Below are positions 12,954 through 24,800 of a stretch of DNA of 64,000 nt, one piece after another. The DNA is from Adineta vaga (Eukaryota > Rotifera), in contig CP075494.1 in NCBI GenBank assembly GCA_021613535.1, forward strand, positions 8,804,001 to 8,868,000, read 5' to 3'. The position numbers and the translations under genes are program-made. Position 1 is the first letter of the stretch. Each line of letters starts with the position of its first letter. The notes below the pieces were generated by a model. That model saw only the letters and a program-made list of their open reading frames with translations. It was not told where the DNA came from and ran no database searches.

Positions 12954-14502
12954 TTAAACATGATTTTCGATTGTTTGTTTTCGTTTTTGTTTTGATGACG
13001 GTTGCCTATTCATTGCTCGACGTCGATTTAATGATACAACGGATCGTTTTCGTTGTGTCGGATGATCTGATTCAGAATCTTCAATCGTAATATCATCATT
13101 ATTACCTATATTCCATGTCATACCTGTTGTCATCTGTTGACTGTTAGTCGTCGTTTGATATGAACGTCTTTTACGTTGCTTTCTTCTTGTAGTATAGGAA
13201 GTTCTCGAAACATTGTATTGACGATTCGTATTAAAACAACGGCGAAAACCATCGAAAAGTCTTGTAGATAATAATTGTTTTCCAGCTGAAGATAAACGTG
13301 TATCAAATACAGTCACAATCAAAGGATCAAGAAGAATATTTAGACATTTTGTTACTTGAAAAGCGTCTTTAAGATGAAGATTTTTTCTATAAAGTGTCAT
13401 TAGCTCAGCTGGTAACCAAAAAACGGCAAAATTCAAGAAGAGAAAAAGAATTTGTGTAATGAGATTTTTTCGTATGTGAAGATGTCGTTTAAAAGCTCGA
13501 TTAAAACGTCGTTGAGTACGAATTAAATCCGTATATATGGTTACATAGCAAGCCAATGAAATTGAAATTGGTAGGAAAAAAATATTACCTAAAGAGATCA
13601 TTTTATAGATTGAGAAAATTTTGAAAATGTTTACCAAGTCTATAAAATATATAGAGAGCTTCCATATTTGATTCATATGTATAGGAAATTTGACATTGAT
13701 TTGTTGTTTCATGTTGAGTTATTTTCAAAATATTCAAATAAACTAATACAAATGTTGGAAATATCAATGTTATCATTGGCATAATCCAAAGTGAACTGAT
13801 CATAAAAGCACTCCTACTATTCGATCGTTCGGCTTGATTATTTAAATTAACAAAATGTCGACGACGATAAATTGATATAGCTGTTAAACTATATGACATC
13901 AATACAGTTAGATATAGTGATGCATAAACTTGAAATTGACAATAAAGATAACCACTAAATGATTTTAATCGTAATTGACCTGATAAATGTATAATAACAT
14001 AAATAATTTCATATAAAAGATTAAGAAAATCAACAAGTAAATAATTTGATGTCCAAATTAAACTTCTTAAATGTTGTCGACGTCGTTGTCTTCGACTACG
14101 AGAATTACCTCCCGAAACAGCTGTATTTGTACTAATACGTATCATAGTTAATTCAATAAAAAGAATTAATACAATCGCATATAATGGTAATGTTAAACTT
14201 AGAATACATAATTCTATACAACGCATAATATATGTAAATGGTGATTTGAACATGAAATATTTATTGGAAAAAAATAATGTTGTCGGTGGTGTTGTTGTTG
14301 TTGTTGTTGAAGGTACTCGTAGATAAGGAAATATTCTTGTTGAATTAAATAAACGAAAAAATGGACTAGCTGTTGTACTATTGAATAATTGACGTGAAGT
14401 TAAATCATCCAGAATGTGTAATGGAAAACTTGTCCCATTCATATTTGTTACCATCATATCATTGTTTTGAAAATAATCGAACAAATTCGTAGAACGAAAC
14501 AA
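12954..14502 (-). CDS. Divergent class A-like orphan GPCR
   Basis: Predicted 500-residue seven-transmembrane protein in two exons (14502-13635 and 13588-12954) split by a 46 base intron. The combined length is exactly divisible by three, which supports the model. A roughly 75-residue Asn/Thr-rich extracellular N-terminus precedes TM1. TM3 has a cysteine before it (YLYCQFQVY), but the DRY site reads SIYRRRH. TM6 is NFAVFWLPAEL, like the CWxP motif, and TM7 lacks NPxxY (ILLDPLIVTVFD). A basic, low-complexity cytoplasmic tail follows. This is the pattern of lineage-expanded peptide-type receptors. No ligand can be named. Confidence 0.75.
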
Positions 14503-15179
14503 AAAAAATAGAGGCTCGTTCTTTGTCTTTTTGAAGAGTAAGAAATACTATAATGAATGTTGTGTGATAGGTATAGTACATTCATATACTTGTAACCCAT
14601 CTCGGTTTCACATGAGAAAGAAACAACAACTTTCGTTTCCTTAGAATAGATGATGAAATTGAAACCAAAACGAACTTCATCGTACTGTTTGTTTTATTAC
14701 GACAGAATCAAGAAACATTACATTGACTCTGAAAATAGTAACAATTGAACCTTGAAAGCAGACGAATCTATCATTCATATTTCATTTCATTTCAATTATT
14801 TTCGTGTCTTATTGATTTCTCATAATTGGATGACATTGTAATTCATTCTATTGATATATTCAATGGTAAATTTTGCGTCTACATCGTATTAAAAACGATA
14901 CAGAAAATACAAGAATTACAATCACACAATAACTTCTATTATTTTATATGAATTTCTAGATATCAATGTTTACAAAAACTTCAATTTGGTCACGATTAGG
15001 AGCATTTTGAAAAATAACCGGAAAAGTCGTACTAGTTCTTTTTTCACTCAAAACAAATAGAAAAAGAAAACAAAATAAAACGAAACAAGATAATCTTCAT
15101 GTCACACGAAATAATAATACATAGGCACTATTAAATACAACGATTCAAGGAAAGAAGAAGAAAAAAAGCAATCACTTCT
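14503..15179. other. Intergenic region
   Basis: AT-rich sequence between the 5' end of the GPCR and the 3' end of the first nuclear receptor, both on the minus strand. No open frame of note and no RNA gene recognised. Confidence 0.5.
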
Positions 15180-16602
15180 CTACGGTTTAATGTCACTCTC
15201 AATCATAACAGCACGATTGAATGCATCATTTAAAGTTGATAAATCATCTCGTGTACGAATTTGTCTATTAACAGCTTCACTAATTCGTTGCATACGTAGA
15301 TATATTCCATTGAGATTCGAAAATATACGAATTGCTTCCATATCTCCATGACGATGTGTTAAATAATTCCATAATAATGTTGTATATGAATTTTGAATTT
15401 GTATAATAACTCTTCGGCGACTAGCGGATATATCCGGTAGAGAATAATCCACATAACAATGAAGCGGACTAGAAAAAAATAAGATAAGAAGCCAAAGACG
15501 TGTGACCACCGGATCAGTTATTAGAATCTGTTCGGCTCGTTTACGTGTACCGAGCAGTTCAGGAAAAAGATTACTACCACAGATATATTCCGCAGCACGA
15601 TTATCGTAGATTAACTAAACAAAAGATTTGATACAGATGAGAAAAAAAAACATTTTCTTTTACCTGCCAAGGTTCAGAATAACATTGCTGATCAAGTTCA
15701 TGTGAATTAAGTAAAATTAATGGACGAATATTATGTTTACATAGATATATTCGATCATCTTTTGGAAGAGATTTAACTGTTGGAATAGTGGAAATAAATA
15801 ATATGAAAGATGTCATTTTATTGACTGTTGTTGTTGCATGATAATCTATGTTAAATTGTGCTTCATCTGTAACATTGGAGAGAATATTTAATGTGTTCAT
15901 ACGTTCTTGTATATAATGTTTTAAACATTGCGAATCATACATAGATACTATATTTGATACATGCATCCAATCTATTTCATTTAAAAGATCACTTTTTGAT
16001 ATGATTTGCTAGAAAAAAAGAAATGAATATTTTGCGTTTAATTCCTTTGAAATTATTTCAAAATTTACTTTGGAAATAATCGATTGAGTTTCCGAACGAT
16101 CTTCATGTATTAATTGTTTACGACGTCGTCGATTGGTTTCTACTAATTGTCGATATCGTTGATTTTCTTCATCAGTACGAACTAATTCTTCTTTCATTCC
16201 CATAGCAAAACAACGACGTAATCGACATGATGAACAATAACGAACTTGTGAACAAAACTGATCTGTACCATTCTGCTCATCACCATTCATATTTATAGTT
16301 GTGGATTCTTGAAATGGACATGTTGTTTGTAAAAGCTAAAAATAATCATTTGAATATGTTTGTTCATTCAAAATATCTTACGTCTTTTCTTCGAGCATTT
16401 CGACGAAAAAAAGCTAAAATATTATGAAATCTTGTTATACAACGAATGAAAAAACATCTTTTCCTTTACCTTTACATGGTGCACATGTTGGTGCACCAAA
16501 ATTAACTCCAATGGCTTTCGAACCACATATAACACATTCATGTTTTGGCCACCATGCTCGATGTTTTGGATGATAAATTACTGTTGATGATTGAGACAAC
16601 AT
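15180..16602 (-). CDS. Nuclear receptor, copy 1 of a tandem pair
   Basis: Ligand-regulated transcription factor family. The first zinc finger runs CVICG...CAPCK, then AFFRRNARRK on its own small exon. The P-box is therefore APCKA instead of the common EGCKG or ESCKA. The second finger ends YCSSCRLRRCFAMGM, but its first two cysteines are about 21 residues apart and the next pair only five, unlike the usual 5 and 9 spacing. A basic RRRRK tract follows. The ligand-binding domain is recognisable by IPTVKSLPKDDRIYLCKHN (helices 3-5) and NSYTTLLWNYLTHRHGD (helices 8-9). The start at 16602 follows a splice acceptor directly, so a 5' untranslated or short coding exon probably lies upstream. Intron positions in the DNA-binding domain match copy 2. 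Confidence 0.85.
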
Positions 16603-17646
16603 TTCATTCTAGAAAGAAAAACAACGAATCGTTTTACTATTTCTTCTTCTTGTTTTGTTTCTAAACAACAGAAAATTCTTTCAAAATTTTTATTTGATAT
16701 ATTATGTATATCATGTTGACTTTTTTTCCCATGTGATTACGTATGAACCAATCAAAATCTTTCAATTCGGTACATTTTAAAAGTGGGACATGGATAGTTT
16801 GTTCTTCGAACGACTAAGACAGATTTAGATAGAAATATACAATTGTAGACTTGAAATTGATTAAAAATGAATTATAACATACGGTAGATTGAATTTCATT
16901 CGATCTGTGAAATTATATGAAAGCACGTGATCAACCAGAACTTCACCGGGCGTTTTTGTTTTTGTTATTATCTTATTTGTCGTGAATAAATATCTAGAAC
17001 AAAGAATAAAAATTTTTATTTTACATCATTTGTTGATATAAGAAGAAAAAAAACTAATTATTTTCAAAGTTAAAAACAGCCTTTGTTCTCAAAACATCCA
17101 ACAAAACAAAAAATATAGAGATCTCATAAATTCTATTGGTAAATCGCATATTTTTTTATCAAAATAATACTGAAATTTTCTCATTAAAATCAATAATGAA
17201 AGTCCAAACAATCACAAAGATTGACGATCGATCATTTTTCTTTTTTTTTTGCAGCTCTATAAAATTCTTCGTATAGCTTCCGTACATAACCTTACCCCGC
17301 GCTATATTTTTTCATTCAGACTATTCTTTTTTTTCTGTTCTGTTTTTTTTTCTACCTCGTCCCCTTATTTTCTTTTTCTTTGCATAGGAGAGGGAAAAAA
17401 AGCAAGCATTAACGATTATTATTAGTATCATTCTTATTATTCGACAGATTAATAACACATTCAAACATGTAAATAGAAACACGAAATTCGTTTCATTTTC
17501 TTTTCATTCGAACTAAATATAAATTATTTGGCGTTATCTATCATTGAAAAATTTTTTTCTTTATACAACCGTAAACTAGCGCTACCATTCGACAAGTATC
17601 ATATAGTTGTTCGTATTGACTTTTCATAGTATTTTATTATTTTTTT
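16603..17646. other. Intergenic region between the two nuclear receptors
   Basis: About 1 kb containing the 5' side of copy 1 and the 3' side of copy 2. It has poly-T/poly-A runs and no convincing reading frame. A 5' exon of copy 1 is expected here but I could not place it with confidence. Confidence 0.45.
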
Positions 17647-19394
17647 TTAACTATCTTTTATGTCTAACGTTAATAATTGATTTAGCACTTTATGTGTATC
17701 AGTTAGTTCATGTCTTGTTCGAACTCGTAGACCGATATCAAATCCTACACGTTGCATTTTTAAATAAACTAATATTAAATTTGAATAGATTTGAACTGCA
17801 TTTAAATCACCATAACGATGTAAAAGATAATTCCATAGAAGAATAACATAAGCATCCTGAATAACACGAATAGCTGTTTTTTTCTTGGGAATTTTAAATG
17901 TTGGTCGAACATCATACAGACAGAAAAGTGACGAAGAAAAATAGAGTACTACCATCCAAAGACGTGTAATTACTGGATCTGTTATTAATTTTTGTTCAGC
18001 TAAATTTTCGATGTAAACAAATTGTTCATATAATTCATCACCACATATAAATCTCCATGTTGATGCATCAAACGAAGTCTAAAAATAACAAGGTAAACAC
18101 ATCATCTTTCTCTAGACAAATTATCTTTTTATCTACCTGCCATGGTTCTTTAAAACATAATTGATTTAATTCAAATGTATTTGGAAAAAGTAATGAACGA
18201 AGATTATTTTTACATAAGTAAGTCTGATTCATATGCGACAATGATCGTGTAGCTGGTAATGCATGAAGGAATGCAAAGAGTGCCATAGTTATACTCATGG
18301 GTAATACAGTAGAAGGTCGTAAAGATAGATTTTTATTTTCTAGAAATGTATCATTCATCGGCATGATTGATCGTTGATGAAGATATGTTGTTAAACAATA
18401 TGTTTCATAAGCAGAAATAATGTTGGATATATGACACCAATCTGATTCGCTTATTAACACGTTTTTGTTTGTAATAAACTAAAGAAAGAGAGATTTAGGA
18501 AAAGAATAAGCGGAGAGATAATAATTACCTGTGGAATAGATAATTGTTTTTGTTGTTGTTTTTTTCGAAATAATTGACGTCTTCGTCGATTATTATCGAC
18601 CAGTTGTTTATGTCGAATATTTTCTTCATTCGTCCGAACTAACTCTTCTTTCATACCCATAGTAAAACAACGACGCAATCGACAAGATGAACATCGACGA
18701 ATTGCGCAATAAGAAATGTTTTCATTTTTAGTCGAACAATCGTCAACACCATGTAAACATGATGTTTCAAAAATCTAAGTTAGTCATTTTCTTTTTGTTT
18801 ATCAACATCAAAAAACCATTTCAATTCATCTTACTTCTTTTCGTCGAGCATTTCGACGAAAAAACGCTAAAATATCACAATCTTGTTATAAAATTAATCA
18901 AACATGCCTTCCTTTACCTTTGCATGGTGCACATGTTAGTACACCAAAGTTAATTCCAATCGATTTCGCATTACATATGACACATAAACGAATTTCTTGA
19001 TTGTTACTCATTGACATTGCTTGAAAAATGTCTTTCTGGAAATATTTTAGGTTATTTCTTACTAGGTAATAGTATCATGTCGAGAACAATTTATTAAATT
19101 ATATATTGCTGAAAAGCGATGATAGAATACACCGTATATTTAAACTAAATGAACTTATGATGAAAAGTCTTCACTTGTCTATCCAAAGTCAACTCAAAGG
19201 TAACGCAACTTTTTAAGTCAGATCTACTTTCCAAAGATTCTGAATTCATCTTATGATAGAAGTGATTACGTCTTTCTGCTAAGAATAGAATGCATATTTA
19301 TTTTGTCATGTTCTCAAGAGTGACTTCATCATAGGACAGAAATAATTGTACTTACGGGTGATTTTTCAATCGTGTCACTATACGATGAATTCAT
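17647..19394 (-). CDS. Nuclear receptor, copy 2 of a tandem pair
   Basis: Paralogue of the receptor at 15180-16602. The first finger reads CVICN...CAPCK, followed by AFFRRNARRKE on a separate exon, with splice sites at the same codons as copy 1. The second finger ends RRCSSCRLRRCFTMGMKEEL. Its preceding cysteines are spaced differently from copy 1 (a C-x6-C pair, then a 14-residue gap). The ligand-binding domain includes LPATRSLSHMNQTYLCKNN and AYVILLWNYLLHRYGDLN, collinear with copy 1. A likely first coding exon at 19394-19356 (starting MNSSYSDTIEKSP) joins in phase, across a 320 base intron, to the exon starting at 19035. If that exon is not used, translation would begin at the MSMSNN methionine near 19016. 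Confidence 0.83.
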
Positions 19395-20948
19395 TGTAGT
19401 GAAGTTTTCTTACTAAATGAAATTGATTTATTATTCATAAAACAAACCGACAAGTTTAATAGCAGAAATAGAAAAGGAGATAACTCTGATGAGTATTCTG
19501 AAAGCGAGAAAATTAGTTTTACATTCAAGATAAAAATTGTCGTTATATATAGAGACAAGTTATTAACGTTCATTATCAGAAAAATTACTTTCAACATACT
19601 TATACTCCGTCACATTGAAAATTATACACTCGTCTCGCAATCTACATGACATGTTTGTCTTTTTATATCTCAGAGAAAAGTGTTCGCAAAATGCTTTTTT
19701 TAACATCAAATAGTAGATGATGTTATCATGCACAACTGCATATATAATTGATCATTAAATAGTAAACAAATCTTTTTCTCAAGTAAAAATTCAAAAGAAG
19801 AAAAAGACCAATGACGAAATTATTCAAGTAAAATTCATACTACTGGCTTAATCTTCTCCTATGATTATGAAAAAAAAACACATTGTTTACCTTATAAACT
19901 TCTTTCTCTAAACATCATCATGATTTACCATGTTTAATTTCTCTATTTTCTCTCGTCTGTTGTATGTGTACTGATTATAAACAGATCAAAGTACACAACA
20001 ATGGTTTAACTGTAAATGTTTCAATTACAACAGACAAACTTTACTTATTTTCTCCTCACTTTTAACGTGTGTTTGCCATAGAAATATTCAATGAAAAACT
20101 AGATACACAATCGGAAATTATCTTCTTAACACTAGTTTAGATGATAGTCGATGAAAAGTGATATATTTCTTAGATTGTGTTCAGTTTCTTCAATTTTCCT
20201 TCTAGTAGACTTAAAATATTTATTGATGATGTCGAAGTTTACTAAGTCGATAGAATATATAGGTCAAAATAAAATTAAAAAAACATTTCTTTTTTCTTTT
20301 TCTTATGAATCAAACACATTATATGTTGCAGGAAAGAATTACTTTTCTCAATGTCAACGAAGTTTGTTGATGAAAACATTATCATAGCATGGCAATTAAC
20401 TCAGACAACGATGCGTACGTTTCTGACATATTCATTTGAGAAAATTTTGATGAAGAAAATAGTCTAGAAAAAGAAGTAACGAGGTATAACCTGATTAAGA
20501 AGAAACCTTTATTTATCATCTAAGTAAATGCGTTTTCATAAATTATGCTACTTATTAAAGATTGTGTCCTGTTATAGCTCTATGCACTTTCATTTTTCTC
20601 ATACAGTTCGTCATGTTTTAGAAAAATTCAATGAAAAATATATCTATCAATTATATACCACCTGTGAATCGATAGTACTCATGAAGAAAATTCAAACAAG
20701 TGATTCTGCAACGTTATTTTCCCCATTTATAATATTGTACGACGGAAATAAATAAAAACATGACTTTTCTTAAGGCAGGAAATATCGATCCAGACTTCCA
20801 GGTTATCAGTACATTAGTCTGATATATAGTTCCTATTCATCCTAATTTATTCGAAAAGTGAATTGCGTAAAAAAGAAATGATTGAATGTATTCATTTGAC
20901 CGCCATAAGATAATTAGATGTGCATAGAGAATAATTATTTCTTTTGTC
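19395..20948. other. 1.5 kb with only weak open frames
   Basis: Two plus-strand frames (about 20151-20387 and 20528-20755) have passable codon use but no motif, no signal peptide and no convincing splice partner. I do not call them genes. The region is the 5' flank of nuclear receptor copy 2 (-) and of the hypothetical gene starting at 20949 (+), so divergent promoters are expected. Confidence 0.4.
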
Positions 20949-21733
20949 ATGGATGACACTGAAGATGATCATCTTACTAATCTTTCATGGTTGAAATTTT
21001 CGAATAATAGTGAATCACAATCTACAGGTGAATAAGATGAAGAATTTGTTGAGTTTTTCAAAGATAATCGATATTTTAGTTGAATGTTCAAATAATTCGA
21101 TTGATGATGAATTACAATGTCTTTGTTGGATTGTTAAAATGCGACCTAATTCATATCCTTCTCATTCATTGAAAGTAAATGAATTGTTTTAGAGAAATAA
21201 TATACATTATTCATCTTTATAGAGATTATCATCTACAATACATAGAAACAAATATTTCTATCAATCGAATCAATTAAATTATTCTTCAAATCGAATGAAG
21301 AAATCTACAATTGATAATAGAATAACAAATGAGTAAGTTTATCATGCGAGCCTTGATTAGTAGACAATCTTGAGAAAGATGCAGAATTGTATAATATATA
21401 AATATATATATATACCTTCTATCGAAGAAGTTAGTTAATATATGTTTCATTGACATTCTGATTTGTTCGATTGTTAGTAATTCAACATCACGTCGTATAT
21501 TAATGGTACGAACATTGAACAATCATGTATCAACAACAGAATTTTATCAACAATCTCTCATTCTTATTCGTTCATTGAATGGTCAAATTTCATGTTTATT
21601 CATACGTCATTCTGGAATGATAGACGAGATGAAGTCGAGAGAAAAAGAAACTTTATTTCGTTTATTTTTCCATGCAAAATATGATACATTTGAAATTGAT
21701 CATAAAACAAAAACTAAAAGGAGAAGAAAATGA
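20949..21733 (+). CDS. Hypothetical protein, four exons
   Basis: Not recognised. Exons 20949-21027, 21080-21174, 21223-21332 and 21478-21733 join through GT-AG introns in matching phases to give an uninterrupted 179-residue frame, which is good evidence of a real gene. The acidic N-terminus MDDTEDDHLTNLSWLKF resembles the short LTNLSWL-type motif of some forkhead proteins, but no forkhead domain follows, so I do not use that name. The middle is Ser/Asn-rich with basic patches. The C-terminus is KTKTKRRRK, a possible nuclear localisation signal. No transmembrane segment or signal peptide. The gene lies convergent to the Dbl-family gene, 103 bases away. Intron 3 holds a TA microsatellite. Confidence 0.6.
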
Positions 21734-21836
21734 GTTTGTCACCGGATAATTCAATCGAGTTACTAAAATAAAAATAAAAATCAAGATATCAATATTTCGA
21801 AATGATTTTCCTTCAATTTTACCGTAATATCATTAT

Positions 21837-24800
21837 TTATAAATGTGAAATCGAATTACCAATTATCATTTTATGATTTTGTTTCATATCATCAGTATTT
21901 AAATCGATTAATTTAATTGGTAAATGATCTTGTTCATCGTCTGAATCACTAAAACAATCAAAGTCTTGTTTAGGTATGTGAACTATGTTTGAAAACATCA
22001 AAACATACGGTGTTCGTATTGAGGTTATAATACGATTTTGTAAACGTCGACGATGTGCATGTGAAGAATGATCTAATGATGAACTACGTTGTTTGATTTC
22101 AGCTAAAAGGAAATCTTAGTTGATTTAATTAATCAATCTTTCATTATAATCCTGTCAATGTAATTGACCTCGACTTTCTATTCTTTTTGTATCAATGCTA
22201 TTTCACCATGTGTTTGTTGATAAAATGATACAATTACAGAAAGGATGTAGCTACATAAACATCATTATTTTAGATGGTAGGATGGCAAAGAATTTCTCTT
22301 ATCATAACATACACACATTTCGTACGAGATAGAATTCAATCTGTTCAGATTTATTCATTACAAATCATTTGAGTATATATGTAGATCACGAATGATTTAA
22401 TGATCAAAATAAAAACTAAGCTCGAACTGCTTCTGTCTTTCGAAATTATCGAACATACCTCGTCGTTGTTCTGTTTGTTTTGTTACACAATTCTTAATTG
22501 TATCAATCCAACGTATACTGATTTCTTCAATTGTTTCTGCATTCGATGGAAACTAAAAATACGAGAGTTAAATTCATTCCTTATGATGACGATGATGATT
22601 CAATGAGATTTACTTGAATTATATATGAATAATCTTTTAGTACAATTTCAATTCTTTTTCGATCATTTTTTGGATGTGTACATACTGCAATATCAACAAT
22701 CTGGAAAGAAAACTACTTGAAATATTGTTTGTTCGATATCATTTACTTTGATGGTTTCTTTAAATTGATATTGAATAGATTTGCCATTTCCTTCATCTCT
22801 TTTCTTACATAATAATATAACACGTTCGAAGAGAAAGATATCTCGTGTACTTGTTTTTGTTCGCGTGTAAACTGTTCCACGACGTTTTTCTTTAGATATT
22901 ATACAGTTTTCAGTACGCAAACGCATTTGGCCCAAACTATTGAAATTGTCCTTGAAAAATAGATCGATAAAACATAACAAACAAGAACTAAATATCATCC
23001 TTACAGGATAACCAACAATTTGTGTTAAATGCATTACATCGTTCAGATGTGATAAGATATTTAGCATAACGGAAAGTGCATCTTGCAAATGAATTCGTTC
23101 TTGTTCTTGACGAGTATATTTAATCATTTCCTACGAATAGAATATAAACATGAAAGTAGACAAAGATTTGGATATTACTTTAAGTAAAAGTTGATATTGT
23201 GTTATTCGTTGAATAGGTTTTAGTAAATACGAATCGAGTGGAAGACGATGATGAAGAGATTGTTGAATTTTCTAAAGGTAAATTTAGATTAATTCAGAAA
23301 AGATTTGTAAAAGTTATTTACGATAAAAAATGAATGACCAGAACAATATTGTTCCCAGATACGTTCAGATTGACATTTGTTCAAAACATACTGTTCATAT
23401 AATTGAAAATTTGATTTCTAAAAAGCACAAAAGAGATCATTCTACTCTTTCCAATACAAAATCTTACCCGTTTGATAAAACATGAAGCAATTGCACTTCC
23501 AATTGAACCTGGATTGATCAAAATGGAATTGGCATAAATTTGTTGAAGATCACGAAGAAATACTCTATCGAATTTGATCATTCATAGAACTATAGATTAT
23601 CAAACAAAATTCTAATTACCTATCATGAAATGCATAGATATCAGGTAAGTTAGAGAAAAGAACTGATTTATTCTGAGATATCATTGGAGATATATAACGA
23701 GTAATTCAGGATCATCAAATTTAACCATATAACCCTACGAATATTTATATATATATATATATGTCGATAGATTTACTAGAAAAGAAATCAATATTTACTT
23801 CAATTATTGTTCGTAATTCTTCGACATAAACTTGTTCAGTAACAAGAAGTTCTGTAACTACATGTCTATCAAAAACAAATCTCATGTATAAGTTGATTAG
23901 AAAAGCATTGTTTACCTTTGTTTCTTATCCATTTTTATGTTGGATTCATTTGTTGAAATCGATGTTAGATGCGAATCCATATCCAATGATGAAAGATGTT
24001 GTTGTCGTCTTAACATCGGTGTTGATGTATTAACAAGATTCGATGGATCATTTTGTTGATAGGATAATGGACAAACACGTTGAATAGGTCGAGATATAGG
24101 CATAGCTAGTTGACGAAGTTGTCCACATCTTTTTTCACATAGATCTCGTACATCATTAACACGATGAAAGACTTGAATAATCATAGACTACAAAAAGAAA
24201 ATCGAAGGAAGATGAGATCAAATTATCTATTATGGAACAAAAACATAAGTAATCGTAGAAATTCGATCTATTTTCGTCTATGTTTATAAATGAGAAATCT
24301 TTTTTGTTGAATCTTCGATATATAATTGATTCGAACGAAAAACAAATGTAGGTTACATCTGTTAGTATAAGAAATAGATAATTAGTTATGTTTTCAGTTT
24401 TTCAAAATTGAAGAAGATTTTTCAAGAAAATTTTTATACATATAGATATATCTTACACGAAGTGGTTCTGTTGCAGATGTATGTTGTAATTCTTCGATAT
24501 TCATTGTTGATAAATCAGTAAGAAAATATTCAAGTTCAGCTAGTGATCGCATAGCTTTTTCATTCGATAAATGTATCGGATGCATTGCTAACATGTCTTT
24601 CCCACGTAAACACCAATCATTAATCTAAAATCAATATCATTGTATAAGATTTCGAATGAAACATTCGCCTATTTGTCTTACTTACAGAACTAAGTTTATC
24701 AATATATAATTTTAAGATTTTTAAATTCTGTCGTTTTTCATCAATTTGTTTGACTAATTTTTGTTTCATAATTTCTAATTCTTGACGTTTCGGTTCAATA

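Noticed and set aside
20151-20755. Two plus-strand frames between nuclear receptor copy 2 and the hypothetical gene
   Set aside because: Codon use is passable but there is no motif, signal or matching splice junction. Could be exon relics.
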